Shown here: in pieces, positions 1-10,373 of the stretch
Position numbering within the stretch: the first letter of the stretch is position 1
Layout of the letters: every line of letters starts with the position of its first letter
From: Agelas oroides
Taxonomy: Eukaryota > Porifera > Demospongiae > Agelasida > Agelasidae
Direction: 5' to 3'
DNA: 64,000 bases
NCBI GenBank assembly: GCA_949130485.1
Contig: OX422184.1
Coordinates: 17,422,324 to 17,486,323, forward strand
Position numbers and translations under genes: made by a program
The notes under the pieces: generated by a model
Databases searched by the model: none
What the model saw: only the letters and a program-made list of their open reading frames with translations
Told to the model about the DNA's origin: nothing

Positions 1-195
1 TGAACTTGGATGTCTTCGATCCCGAGCATGATATAAATCTGGGAGTTGTTCGGGGTCGGGCAGCTCCAGGTCCTGCAGCTGTGGTGGGGCGTGTCTGAGT
101 AGCTCACTGCGTTTTGCCTCTAGCGTCGGACATGAGAACGAGCAAATCTTGAGCAGAGACCGCGTGAAGGAGCGGCGCAGCCAAATCGGTCAGAG
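1..195 (-). pseudogene. Possible C-terminal tail of a retroelement polyprotein (partial)
   Basis: On the minus strand one frame is open from about 195 to the window edge and reads like protein. It contains a CPTLEAKRSELLRHAP stretch followed by a Leu/Pro-rich tail (LQDLELPDPEQL). A Cys followed by an xLxxKRxxLL stretch resembles the region after the Cys/His motif at the C terminus of many LINE ORF2 proteins, but no reverse-transcriptase motif is visible. The frame is closed upstream by a TGA. It continues out of the window, so the identity is a guess. Confidence 0.25.
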
Positions 196-686
196 CTCAA
201 GAATGCATGGCCGCATGGCCACCACACTCAAGACCTGCTTGTTCTCAGGTCTCCGCAGCTCTCTTTTACATTCGGGACGTGCAAGCGAAGTGTCAGCGAA
301 ACCATCTCACTCAAAACTTTGGTCCCAGATATGCTAGCGATTTCGATCCTACCTCAGCGGATTCGATCCGGGGTATCAACGGTGCCATAGGGTTCCTACT
401 GTCGCCATCTCATACTGAACCATGGTGTATTCATGCGGACCTGACATAGATGTTATATAGATTACGAGTCTACAAATAGTATCTTTGTCAGAGTATTTCT
501 TGACTCAGAGTCTGACTTGACTAACCTTTGACTAGGGTATAACGAATATCCATGTCAAATAAAACCATGCACAATTTGGTCTGAAACAAATACATAGTTA
601 CAAGTTTTACAACAGTTCTGATTATGACTGTATAGAGCAATTGTTACAATTCCATTGCTCTTGCTTGGGTGGTGGTCTTTCAAGTC

Positions 687-1122
687 CTACACACTCTGGG
701 AACACTTGTCGATCCCTATAAGAGGAAAGTAACTCTGGTGATGCGGGGCTGTCCGGGTCAGTGGGAATGGCTGCGTTTCCTTCTTCTGAAAGCAGTTATG
801 CATATGAATCCATTCCTTGGCTATGTAGTGTAAAACGCCATCCTTGTTGACAAACTTCTTCGCTTTGTTCTGCGTTGCTCGCTTCTGGTTTACACATCCG
901 TTCCTGCTGGACACTTCCCGCAGTGGAGATAGTCATAGATCGTCTGGTAGTCGATATTTCCATGAGTCCCAAAGTTCTGAAATAATGTAGAAAATGTTCT
1001 AGAAGTGTTGAGAAATCGTACATCATCCTGACAGCTAGTGATTTTTCTTGACAGAACACTTGCACCAAAGACGGATAGTGGTTAGGCCAGCGGTCCATTT
1101 CATTCAGATACAGGAAGTGCAC
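687..1122 (-). pseudogene. Broken Ginger/gypsy-type integrase with remnant of PHD-linked C terminus
   Basis: Two overlapping minus-strand frames (796-1122 and 687-914) carry pieces of the transposase of the 37.9-kb element. One has the NQKRATQNKAKKF...DGVLHYIAKE segment that normally precedes the H2C2 zinc finger. After it, without the zinc finger, DDE core or GPY/F region, comes CFQKKETQPFPLTRTAP, which in the fuller copy lies just before the PHD finger. The PHD cysteines are absent. A large internal deletion and at least one frameshift make this non-functional. Confidence 0.6.
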
Positions 1123-1921
1123 GTAGAGCTACATTCCAGTGTGTAATTAACGCAATGGATACTTCCTGACTTTTCTACAAGCTAGCTCCAGCTAGCAGTG
1201 GGTCAGTGTGCGTAGAGGCACCTCTCTGCTGTTCACAAATCCACTTTGTATCCCCAACGTAGTGGACCTGACCATCAACCAGTTGGTAGTCTTTCGCTCT
1301 CCGTCTTATGACAAGTTTTTGGCTCTTGGTAACGCATGGCGAGTACTCTCCTTTCGATAAGTAGGCGTGCACTTCGTCGAACTTGATCTCATCCTCGCTC
1401 GCTTTTGTCGCCGCTTCTTCCACATGCCTTCTTATACCACTCAGCACCAAGACCAGAAGTGCTGAAACATCCATCAAGCGCTGTCATCGCCTTTTTCGCA
1501 GTCGGTTGAAACACCCATCAAGCGCTGTCATCGCGTTTTACGGAGGACGATAGGGGGATACTATATCCGCTAGGGGATACTTAATCCACTACGCGAATAT
1601 TGTACCCCCGTATCGGATTCACTAGTGAATCGTGTACGGGGGTACAATATTCACTAGGGAATTTGGTATGGGGATACAATAATTCGGGGATACCGGATTC
1701 ACCATGACACCGGTTTGAGAATGCCTTCCCGCGTTGTGGCCGTTTTTCGCGACCTCGTCGCGGGGCGAGACTCGCGGTTCGTTTCTGCCATTAGTATATA
1801 GCTGGAGCTAGCTTGTAGAAAAGTCAGGAAGTATTCATTGCGTTAATTACACACTGGAATGTAACTCTACGTGAACTTCCAGTATCTTAATAATTTCTAT
1901 TGTTATTGGACCGCTGGCCCA
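1081..1921. repeat. Long inverted repeat (arms 1081-1195 and 1800-1921) around a nested insertion
   Basis: The left arm and the reverse complement of the right arm share a near-perfect core of about 85 bp (around the TTAATTACACACTGGAATGT segment) and a looser outer part including GGCCAGCGGTCCA. The arms enclose about 600 bp that contains a second integrase fragment. The insertion sits inside Ginger-like copy A. It could be a foldback element, or an inverted duplication made when the nested element inserted. Confidence 0.7.
1175..1709 (-). mobile_element. Nested fragment of a second Ginger/gypsy integrase family
   Basis: The minus-strand ORF at 1175-1477 contains FDEVHAYLSKGEYSP, then KLVIRRRAKDYQLVDGQ and VHYVG. 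This is the segment preceding the H2C2 zinc finger in gypsy/Ginger integrases, and it differs clearly from the host element's version. The zinc finger itself is missing. Upstream on the same strand (1520-1709) is a palindromic run of GGGGGTAC/GGATAC motifs ending in TGACA at 1705-1709 followed by CCGG. This resembles the end of the 37.9-kb element but differs in sequence. I infer a related family, truncated at its other end. Confidence 0.45.
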
Positions 1922-2235
1922 ACGGCTCCGCTAGTAAAATTGATCCGGGGGCGGATCGGTATAGGCCCGGATCTGATTTCCTGTGACACCGGCAGTCGCC
2001 GGGTCTGCCAGACCTGCTCCACCGCCCCTGCGAGTCAGTCAGCAGCTTATTACTAGCTCGCTAGCCACATCCTGTTGTACTAGTCTCGTTCCCAGTCGCT
2101 GGCTGAACATTTTAGTGGGTAGCACCCAAGTACAAAAAACGAAAATAATAACCTCTTATACCTTGACCATGACAGGTGATCAGTGTCTCAGTATGGGTGT
2201 TTGACCTGACCTCACTCATTTTGGATAAATCTCAC

Positions 2236-2365
2236 GCATTTTTCTTGAAAGCCAGCACAGCCAAAATTACTGTTTTTGAGGTCAAATGTGTGTTCTGGCC
2301 TGTAGACTGGAATTGAAGTGGTCCCAGGACAAATCCAATATGTAAAGTTTTTACTTGTTCAGACC
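2236..2365. repeat. Dispersed repeat, copy 1 (partner 6497-6622)
   Basis: About 130 bp beginning TTTTTCTTGAAAGCCAGC and ending GTAAAGTTTTTACTTG is repeated almost exactly at 6497-6622 in the same orientation. Here it abuts the inverted part of a LINE. At the second site it abuts the 228-bp direct repeat that starts with TTTTGTGTGTGTGTTG. Confidence 0.8.
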
Positions 2366-2435
2366 TTCCAACTTGAGTCACCTGCAAACCTGGGGATTTC
2401 CAAATCAACAAGCAAAAAACACTGGAGATTGTACA

Positions 2436-2573
2436 GAATTCCACCGTGTTGAAAGCTTTCTCAAGATCGTAATAACAAGTGTAGACACTGTCACCCTCAT
2501 AGATGAATTTGTTGTTTACTTCTTGGCTTGCAAAGAAGTAAACCACAACAACTACTGTAACCCTCTCGCGCAT
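2436..2573 (-). pseudogene. Inverted fragment of LINE reverse transcriptase (motif A)
   Basis: The minus strand reads VNNKFIYEGDSVYTCYYD followed by LEKAFNTVEF. This is the RT motif A block (D-x-EKAFDxVE) with the residues that usually precede it. Past 2436 the frame runs on into unrelated flanking repeat sequence. The missing continuation (VLLEQLAHVGI) is found on the plus strand from about 2613. Confidence 0.6.
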
Positions 2574-2606
2574 GCACGCCGAGGGTTAAAAATACACCCC
2601 CCGGTT

Positions 2607-3968
2607 TTAGGTGTCTTGCTGGAGCAGCTAGCACATGTTGGTATCAGAGGGAAGTGCTGGAGGTTGATCAAGAACTGGCATGAAGACTTGCATGCTCAGG
2701 TGAAAGTAGGGAACCTCCTATCCTGTCGCCTCCCAATTGGAAGAGGGATCCGGCAAGGATCTGTTATGTCCCCCTCCCTGTTCAACTTAGTCATGGACCC
2801 TCTGCTAGCTGATCTGAAATCCAAGGATCTTGGCCTCAGTATTCAAGGGCTCTTCTTAGGCGCCTTTGCACATGCAGACGACATTCGCACTACCACAACT
2901 AATCCCGATGACACAGCTGAACAAGTTAAAACTGTTGCCTCTTTTGCTGATAGAAATGGCCTGAAGTTGAGTTCTGAGAAGTGTGGTATTGTGATTGCAG
3001 GAAGAGATGGAATGGATCCTCCACCTTCTGTGGCTGATCTCCCAGTTGTAGAGTCTGTCAAGTGCCTTGGTGTATGGTGGTGTTCTAACTCTACCAGCCG
3101 GAAGTCAGTCGAAGAGCGTATCTGCAAAGCACGCAGAGCTTTCTTTGCCAATGGTGATTTGGGTGCTTTCCATGGTTTATTGAACCCACTCTCATCCCGG
3201 AGCCTTGTTGAATCTTCTGTCTTGCCCATTCTCATGTACGGTGCCGAAGCTTGGTGTATTAATGCCTCTTTGCTATCGAAGTTAGAATCATTCCAATCTG
3301 AAATAGGCAAGAAGATTCTAAGACTGCCAAAGTTCACTACCAACCAGGTTCCTCTGCTGGCTCTAAATTGGCCTACAATGAGATGCCACCGTCTGTGCGC
3401 CAAATTATCATTCCTTCATAAAATTCACTCAAGTGAGCAAAGTACATTGAGTACAGAGGTTTTTAATACTCTGACCTTTCCCAGTATTGAATCCACGCTT
3501 CTCATCAATCAATGTCGTCTATTAGAACAAGCTTACTCACAAAAGTTTACCGATGAAGTTCTCACGAATCCTGATGTAGTCATGAGGTCTCTCAAAGAAC
3601 AAATTACCAAAGCCGATTGTTCACTCCTACTGAGTGAAGCCAGGACCCATCCATCACAATCGATTGTTGCAGAAGTCGCCAGCCATATGGGGTGGCTGAA
3701 GGTTTGGGATACAGCCCTAGATCACGGCCCACCTGGAACTATCGCTGTGTTATCAATCCTCAAGCTACTAAGCAAGACAGTTTTCACAAACAGACAATGT
3801 AATGTGGATGGTTGTAACTTCGTCATACCACCTAATGCTGCTTGTCATGAACATTTCTTAACCCAACATACGGACCTGAATATTGACATCGACTCTCTAC
3901 TTACCCAAATATTTTTATGTTCAGAAGAACTTTTTCAAACTGGTCTCAAACTCAGTAAATTTGTGTGA
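2607..3968 (+). pseudogene. LINE ORF2 C-terminal two-thirds (reverse transcriptase, thumb, Cys/His tail)
   Basis: The open frame gives VLLEQLAHVGIRGKCWRL, then IGRGIRQGSVMSPSLFN (RT motif B), then AFAHADDIRTT (motif C, with HADD in place of the usual YADD). The thumb region follows: KCLGVWW, then LPILMYGAEAW. The C terminus has a CNVDGC...CHEHFLTQH Cys/His module. The protein ends at a natural stop. This family layout is common among CR1/L2/RTE-like LINEs of cnidarians and sponges; I do not assign the clade. The reading frame is intact for about 450 residues, so the insertion is relatively young, but it lacks the endonuclease and RT motif A and cannot be autonomous. Residues upstream of VLLEQ in the same frame are read-through of the inverted segment. 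Confidence 0.75.
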
Positions 3969-4080
3969 ATTAAATACATGTTCTGTACATAGTCTTTGTT
4001 GTATTTCACGTGTACATATTTCTTTCTTTGTGTGTACACATATATCCATCCCGTTTGGGGCATTTACTATGAAACTTTGA

Positions 4081-4819
4081 CTTGTCCTGTGTGTCTGTGT
4101 GCCGGTGTGTCCGTTTTCTCTATTCTGCCTTCTCGCACTTTTAGGCGTCCAACGAGAGGTATCAGCGGCTACAGCGCGGAAAATACAGTAAAATTAAAAA
4201 GCCGTTTTCTCTAAAACTGGTTAGTTCAAAAGTTAGAAGCGTTATAAACTTACCGCGACTAAGTCAGCCATTTTCTTCACGTGCAATGTTTCCGTATACC
4301 TCTCCGTAACACGTGCGTAACGGTAATGTGTGATCAGAGCACGCGGTATTGTGGTTTTCCCGACGAAAGAGAGAGACAAAGACAGCAAAGCGAGTAGGAG
4401 AGCTTCTGAAACACGTGAGCAGACTTTGCACAGGCAAGAACAGAACCAAACACATCTAGCTTGCGCCGAGGGTTCTGCACTTCAGTGCTGTTCATTTTCG
4501 GAACAGTAATTACGTATACATAACGCCAATACACGGAAGCGGAAGAGCGGCGAAAAACGTGTATCACTGTCTTGGCTTGGTAAAACTCTCTGTCCTCCCG
4601 ACTGTCTCGTGAAGAGCGACAAAAAACCGCCATCGTGCGCTGCCATCTAACCATTGAACTGCCCTGCACGTAGACTCGTTCCCGAACTACAATTTTCGTG
4701 CCCGCCAGGAAAGGAATGTAGTCTCAAGACTGTGCTGCGCGTGTGCAAGCCGGAGGACGGCCAGCCAGGCCGGACATGGCGCCGGGTCCTAGGCCCTCAG
4801 TCTTGGGTTGAGCTTAGTC
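4081..4819. other. No recognisable gene
   Basis: Short frames exist on both strands, but none has protein-like composition or a family I recognise. A TAGACTCGTTCCCGAACTAC stretch at about 4670 resembles the ends of the CTCGTTCCC foldback repeats seen elsewhere in the window. Confidence 0.5.
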
Positions 4820-4877
4820 TGGCGAAGCCAAGACCCAAACGCGAAGCTCGCTTCGCGCTTGGGTCTTGGCTTCGCCA
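4820..4877. repeat. Near-perfect hairpin (short palindromic element)
   Basis: TGGCGAAGCCAAGACCCAA and its reverse complement flank a GCGAAGCTCGCTTCGC core, giving arms of about 28 bp. Related hairpins with GAAGCCAGAC/GTCTGGCTT arms lie at 14647-14707 and 30636-30692. This suggests a small dispersed palindromic family. Confidence 0.75.
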
Positions 4878-5008
4878 AGGGGCGAGAGTCAGGATCAGTA
4901 CCAGGTGTATAATAGCTCGCCGTGACAATTGGATGTAAAACCGGGGGACCGGGGGAAAGTGTCTCATACCGGGGGTCTCACGGTCAAACCGTGAGAGTTG
5001 GAAGGTCT

Positions 5009-5236
5009 GCTTGTTTTGTGTGTGTGTTGATGATGTGGTCAGACTGGGGGTGGAGCCTTGGAGAGGGTGCAAATTTTTATTTTAGCTGAGGGACTAAAAA
5101 TTGAGTTTTTTGGCATTATCAGGTAGAGAAAGCAGTTTGGTACAAACTTTTTGTGAATCTTGTGTACACTTAGACATTACCCATCCATCCATCCACATGA
5201 CCCGGAGATTTGTGATTCAAGGTTGTCCTACCTTAA
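5009..5236. repeat. 228-bp direct repeat, copy 1 (copy 2 at 6622-6845)
   Basis: The segment from TTTTGTGTGTGTGTTGATG to GTTGTCCTACCTTAAA recurs about 1.6 kb downstream in the same orientation with only a few substitutions. The short ORFs it contains (5101 and 6709) are the same frame in both copies, but they have no recognisable domain and I do not call them genes. Confidence 0.85.
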
Positions 5237-5242
5237 AACACA

Positions 5243-5365
5243 TTTTAGCCCTAAGCCTAAGCCTAACCCTAAGCATGCTAACCCTGAAGTTTGCCCTAAC
5301 CCTAAACTTCGTAACTCTTGCCCAAATCCTAACCCTATTTTCATTAACCCTAATCTCACTAACCG
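5243..5365. repeat. Degenerate telomere-like (CCCTAA) tract
   Basis: Repeated CCTAA, CCCTAA and CCTAACCCTAA units occur with substitutions, with further scattered units at about 5630-5670. This is the C-rich strand of the metazoan TTAGGG telomere repeat, so it is an interstitial, decayed telomeric tract. It directly follows the 228-bp repeat. Confidence 0.65.
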
Positions 5366-5984
5366 TATTTGAGCCCATGAATCTAATTAAAGCTCAGCAT
5401 ACATAGGTTAAAATCCAGGTTTTTTGTTGTCTCATGAATATTTATTAGTTAGGGTTATTTAGCCCTCTCCAGTGATCATGAACGTCTCTGGGTTCAATCA
5501 GCTGTCCAATGGGAATGTTGACTCATGTTGATCATCGTGAATGTCCTTAGTGGCCTTTATGTTGTGTCTTCAGCAGCTTGGTGTTAGGTTGAAAAGATGG
5601 GGTAAGTGACATGGAGTGTGTCCCAATCCATCCTAACCCTAAGAACCCGGGATCATGGGTCTCACTAACCCTAACTTGGGACTCATGAGTGTTGTTAGTG
5701 TCCCAATTTGGATCAATGGATCTCATTAAAGGATTGTAAACTTGGCTGGAGTTCAGTATATCTGTCTCCTCATGAATAAGTGATGAGCCATTTGTGATAG
5801 CCCTGTGGAGCAATCGTGAGCAGCATTACATTTGGTGACCAATGGTATTCAATGGGAAGTTTGGTTTACGTAGATCATCATGAGTATCATTTGTAGTGTG
5901 CTGTCAGTTCATTAAGGTCCTGGATAGGGTTGAATTGAAGGCTAGTGAGACATGGAATATTCATCAGCTTCATATAGAAAGGCG

Positions 5985-6140
5985 CCTTAAGGTGGCGGGT
6001 AAATAATTTCACGATAAATTATCTGCCATATATAAAATGTCTCATCTTACTAGTTGTGCAATCATTTACAGCCAAACTTGATATTCAAGTACTGTATGGC
6101 AAGTACTATCTGTGTAACAAATCTTGATACTGTAAGAAGA
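5985..6140. repeat. Dispersed repeat (inverted partner 47745-47890)
   Basis: Starting at TTAAGGTGGCGGGTAAATAATTTC, about 150 bp match the reverse complement of 47745-47890 (both contain ATATAAAATGTCTCATCTTA and CAAGTACTGTATGGCAAGTA). The TTAAGGTGGCGG start also occurs at 47162 and 56216, so it is probably an element terminus. Confidence 0.7.
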
Positions 6141-6496
6141 TTTACTAGCTCGTTGAATGTGATGGTTGGCTATTTGTGTGTGCAAAGCTTGCCTGAGTGG
6201 GCTTGAATGTTTGTGAGTGTGGTGGAAAGGCAGAGAGCCATCCAGGAAGACGGGTATCATCACACAGTTGTCTGGCAAAGGTACTGTAGAAAAAAGCTGA
6301 CTTTTCGGGCTTGTAGGCACCGCCCGATTTTATGCTAGCAGGAATGTGTGTAACTTGGCTCCATTCTAGGGGCAATGACAGGGAGTAGGTTTGTGGGCAT
6401 TACTGCCTGGCCTGGAGGTGAGCGGGAAAAAGCATACATAGTTTTGTAGGGGATGAGTTGGGCTTTCTGTAACTGGGCTTGGTTTGAGTGGAGGTG

Positions 6497-6622
6497 TGTC
6501 GAATTTTTCTTGAAAGCCAGCACAGCCAAAATTACTGTTTTTGAGATCAAATGTGTGTTTTGGCCTGCAGACTGGAATTGAAGTGGTCCCAGGACAAATC
6601 CATACGTAAAGTTTTTACTTGT
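6497..6622. repeat. Dispersed repeat, copy 2 (partner 2236-2365)
   Basis: Same sequence as 2236-2365 apart from a few substitutions, in the same orientation. It runs directly into the second 228-bp direct repeat. Confidence 0.8.
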
Positions 6623-6845
6623 TTTGTGTGTGTGTTGATGATGTGGTCAGACTGGGGGTGGAGCCTTGGAGAGGGTGCAAATTTTTATTTTAGCTGAGGG
6701 ACTAAAAATTGAGTTTTTTGGCATTATCAGGTAGAGAAAGCAGTTTGGTACAAACTTTTTGTGAATCTTGTGTACACTTAGACATTACCCATCCATCCGT
6801 CCACATGACTTGGAGATTTGTGATTCAAGGTTGTCCTACCTTAAA
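6622..6845. repeat. 228-bp direct repeat, copy 2
   Basis: Nearly identical to 5009-5236. It ends in a short (AT)n tract at about 6845-6858, where the first copy continues into the telomere-like tract. Confidence 0.85.
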
Positions 6846-6904
6846 TATATATATATATCTATGTACAAGCAGTATGTCATTACTACAGAGAGATGTGTTT
6901 CCAG

Positions 6905-7204
6905 CTAACTACTTGTGCAGATTTCACAATACCATTTCCGATTTTTGTGAACTGTAACGTTTATACATTTGACATGAAACCAATTTCCACATTCACCATC
7001 ACATGCAACCATTTTTGACCCATCATGAGGACACTGACAGTAGCAGTACACTTGAACTTCAATCTCACGACTTGGTGAACCAGATGTTTGCAGTTTTTTC
7101 AGTACTGGAAAGGGTTGCATCTTCTGCTCTTCAAGGCACTTTAGAAAGTGCTTCCTCATTTTATATACTCTGGCTGAGTAAAATGAAGGATGGGTCATCC
7201 CCAA
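6905..7204 (-). pseudogene. PHD-finger fragment from a Ginger-like transposase
   Basis: The 99-residue minus-strand ORF contains MRKHFLKCLEEQKMQPFP, matching MRQHLVKCFQKKEMQPFP before the PHD finger of the 37.9-kb element. It is followed by YCYCQCPHDGSKMVACDG, then CGNWFHVKC and WYCEIC. The spacing matches a C4HC3 PHD zinc finger, a reader of histone H3 tails in chromatin proteins. The remaining transposase domains and any TIR are absent, so this is a 3' fragment of a diverged relative. All zinc ligands look intact. Confidence 0.6.
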
Positions 7205-7242
7205 ATGCTATGTGTGTGAAAGTAGACGGCACATGTAGCTAG

Positions 7243-9042
7243 CTAGACACATGACTACTCTAGACATCCGAAAATCACCTGTCCATCTGAGTATCAATCC
7301 TTGTCAATCTTCGTATCAATCACACATAATGTAGCCAGATAAATGGTCGAATAGCTCTCAACACTCATTGTCTGGCCTCAGTCGAGCGTAGTAGTTCACT
7401 CATTTTTGGCTGCTGCATGTGCTCGTGTAGTAATCACGGACGTATGCTGACCTAGATTACAAGATAACTCAGGGTTTTGAGATTTCAGATTTCAGATTTC
7501 GCGGTGAAGATTTCGAGATTTCAGTCAAGAAGCATACGAGATTTCAAGGAGTGAGCAGCCCCTCGGAGTATCCTTCGTATCAAGGGAAAGAAAAACAAGT
7601 ATAAGCTTGGGATCAGTAATGGTATTGAGCAGACAATCTACAATTGCCATTATTACTATGAGAGTGGAGTCACTGAATGCGCAAATGTTAAGGCTTCGAG
7701 CACTTTCTATGTTTAGCAGCCGGTTGGGCAGCTCTTGCTCTTTCTCCCCAACACTGCACCAGAAGCGATCTTAGAGTGTCTGAAATCCAAAATTTTCCTG
7801 GGGGGGCATGCCCCCAGACCCCCCTAGTGGCAACAGCTTATCGCCTGACCAACCGAATATAGCTTCCTACGGGCCTGTGGAGGTATGTATTTCTGCAGTT
7901 TTGAGGGAAATAAATTGTGCAGTTCACAGCCCTCTGTACAGCATGTTGGGCTCAGTATTAAAATAGGCCCAAAGTTGTGTCCTCTTGGGTAGCCAATACA
8001 CCTCAAGATATCTATTGCTCTATGCACCTGACAGTAACTGAGGTAGCACTCATCTGAGTGTTTATTGCATGCACTGACTTTTGACCCGCACAGTTACTAG
8101 TCAGTTTACCAGCATAAGAGCATTGTCTCAGAGACAGTCCAAGTGATTAGTGGTTATGGCATGTCCGAAATAAACATGGTCTGAGCAATCTGGCTAGCAA
8201 GCAAGTTCTGGCTGTTCTGGGTGTCTTCATCTTGCAAAACAGCATCAGGTAAATCCACGTTTAGTTCCATGCACCAGTATGAGCTGTCACAGTGATGTAC
8301 AATATGGTGGAGGTACCATGTTACCATCTCCGCTGACCTATGCTGACTACTTAGCTGACTACTTAGCCTCATTCCCAGGCTCCTCCCCAGGTTTTGTACA
8401 TGTGACAAATCCTCATTTAGTTTCATGCACCAGCACTTACTTAGTTGTTGGAGGTACTCCAAGAAGAGTACTGGGTGATAATTTGTCTATCATTGTGACT
8501 GCAAGCTCAGAGTCTGAGAACCTGGGTTCTCATGACCTTGACACAAGTAATTGTAATAGAAATGCTTGTGACATAGAGTGAGAATGCAGCATCAAGTAAG
8601 AACCTAGTAAGCAGTACGTAGGCTGATTCAATGGTATCATATCAGAACCATGCGTATGTGATATCTTTTTACTGGCCAGCAATACTAGGAGTAGGTAGCG
8701 GCAAATTCGCTGTGCATAGTGAGCTGTGTACAAATTTAAAGTTTGTTGATTCAAACCAACAAAGGGAAATCTACAAACTAATTTCCCTAAATCACATCTG
8801 TCATTTTAAACTGTGCTAGTAATGTTTGCATGTACGTGTTCACCATAACCTTGCCTTTCACAAATCTGATTGTCAAAGTTTAGTATAATTTGTGACCATG
8901 AAAACCGATCTGGTGCATTTCAAGACATATGCATGCACTATGCACAAGTAAGCATCCTATCAGTGATATCATGCCTTTCATTGAGTCATGTGGAGGCTAC
9001 ATGCTGCTTACTTAGGCAACCAAGCCCAACATTAGTCTAAGT
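7243..9042. other. No recognisable gene; scattered repeat ends
   Basis: Visible features are a short run of AGATTTC repeats at about 7475-7530 and a GGGGGGGCATGCCCCC hairpin at about 7800-7816, similar in style to the hairpins at 48.6 and 52.4 kb. A TTAGCCTCATTCCCAGGC repeat terminus lies at about 8367. None of the short frames has a recognisable domain or a consistent splice model. Confidence 0.5.
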
Positions 9043-9362
9043 TCACCCGGTTTGAAACCGTTTCCTGTTACGTCACATTAATAACTATTTATAATCCGTC
9101 GCGCGCACCTTATTAAATCCGTCGCGCTGCCGTAAGTTAAATACATTAGACCATACTGCATGGTGGCCGTCTGAAGCGGCTCGTTGACTAAATGATTAAG
9201 GGTTAGAGTTAGGGCTAGGGTTAGGGTTAGGGCTGGGGTCGGGGAATGTATATAGTACTTCCTTTTTTTTTCTCTGGTCTTACAAAATGTAATGAACATC
9301 TTTGTTTCGGTAGCCTCTTATGAATATTAATAAGATGACGTAAACGGTTTCAAACCGGGTGA
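9043..9362. mobile_element. MITE-like element with TIRs enclosing telomere-like repeats
   Basis: TCACCCGGTTTGAAACCGTTT at the left and AAACGGTTTCAAACCGGGTGA at the right form terminal inverted repeats of about 21 bp that extend imperfectly inward through a GTTACGTCA/GACGTAA block. The 320-bp body has no coding potential and contains a GGGTTAGGGTTAGGG tract at about 9200-9240. I see no clear target-site duplication. Confidence 0.65.
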
Positions 9363-10254
9363 CTATCCCGTTTTTCGCACTCTTCCGCCTCCGTGTATCA
9401 TATTGAACGCAAACCGAAGAACAAAAATGGGATAGGCCTGGGAACGAGGCTACAAAGTTCGGTAACAGGCATACTGTGCATGGGTGATATGAATTATTCA
9501 TATAACCTGGCTCACTCACGTGAGAACTGGGCTCAAAAAAAAAAAAAAAAACGCGGTCGGGCCAAAACCCGACCAGCCCGACTGCTTGCTCGTGCATAAT
9601 ATATGAAAAACTGGAAAGTAGCCGAGGAACAATTTTAGCTAGGCTATAAATTCCTGCTGGCAAATAGTGAGCAAGGATGCTGCAGCCAACTTAGTATTGC
9701 TGACCTGGGTAAGTCATGTGCCTTAACTTAAAAGTATTGATCTTAGAATGTAAGTGGGTAGTGTAGGAGAATTTTGGATGTACATGTAGCTAGATACCAG
9801 TGCTATATACATGATTTACAAATCAGTGCTAAATTGCTTTCCTAACAGCTTGAACACATACCTACACATGCAAAAATAAAGCCTAGCTTATTAGCAAATT
9901 CTCGACCAAGAAAAAATATTAAAAAATCGTTGCTCACATCATTGTAAACAATGTCTAATTTTGAGATGATCATGGTATTCCTTTTTCGGAATCTCAAAGT
10001 GTAGAAGCACATCACATGACTGAAAAGGGGCAAAACCTTTACGTATTTACCAACACCAACTCATATGCTGTAACAGTATGTCTAAAAATCGTGCAATATT
10101 TTAATAGCTTCACGCAGTCACTCAAATGTAGCTATGTAGACTTACCCCAAACATCTTTTTGTTGCCAAACTAAAAAGAGGATGTGCAAGTGTGTGTGAGA
10201 GAGGCAACTGTAAACATATTATGGCATAAGCCATCCTTCTCTTTCTGTAAATGT
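9363..10254. other. No recognisable gene
   Basis: Contains one terminus of the CTCGTTCCCAGGCC foldback family (GGCCTGGGAACGAGGCTA at about 9435) and an A-tract of about 17 bases at 9535-9551. No supported coding sequence. Confidence 0.5.
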
Positions 10255-10373
10255 ACATGGAAATGGAAATGGAAATGGAAATGGAAATGGGGAAATGGAA
10301 ATGGAAATGGAAATGGAAATGGGGAAATGGAAATGGAAATGGAAATGGAAATGGAAATGGAAATGGAAATGGA
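10255..10373. repeat. (TGGAAA)n microsatellite
   Basis: About 19 units of TGGAAA, interrupted twice by an extra GG. The Lys-Trp and Glu-Met ORFs over it are artefacts of the repeat. A short reverse-complement (CCATTT)n tract occurs at about 12500-12555. Confidence 0.9.

Larger units (their letters stand above)
327..1988 (-). mobile_element. Ginger-like DNA transposon, copy A (3' truncated, with a nested insertion)
   Basis: The right end carries CTGTGACA at 1981-1988 followed by CCGG at 1989-1992. On the minus strand this is the same start (CCGG then TGTCACAGGAAATC) and the same run of GATCC-rich sub-repeats as the complete copy at 37915-39852. From 327 to about 1080 the minus strand matches the 3' half of that copy, including its non-coding tail, at a similarity I judge around 85%. 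The opposite TIR is missing: the match stops at about 327. The integrase core and most of the PHD-finger region are deleted. The copy is interrupted between about 1081 and 1921 by an inverted-repeat-flanked insertion. It lies inverted relative to the 37.9-kb copy. Confidence 0.6.
2436..4080 (+). mobile_element. Non-LTR retrotransposon insertion with inverted 5' end
   Basis: The plus strand from about 2607 carries the reverse transcriptase from just after motif A to the C terminus. The preceding segment (2436-2573) encodes motif A and its upstream residues on the minus strand. The inverted block ends exactly where the plus-strand block begins in element order. This is the arrangement produced by twin-primed LINE integration. 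About 100 bp of AT-rich 3' untranslated sequence follows the stop. No endonuclease domain is present, so the copy is 5' truncated as well as inverted. Confidence 0.65.

Noticed and set aside
2843..3403. 186-codon minus-strand ORF
   Set aside because: Antisense shadow of the LINE reverse transcriptase frame.
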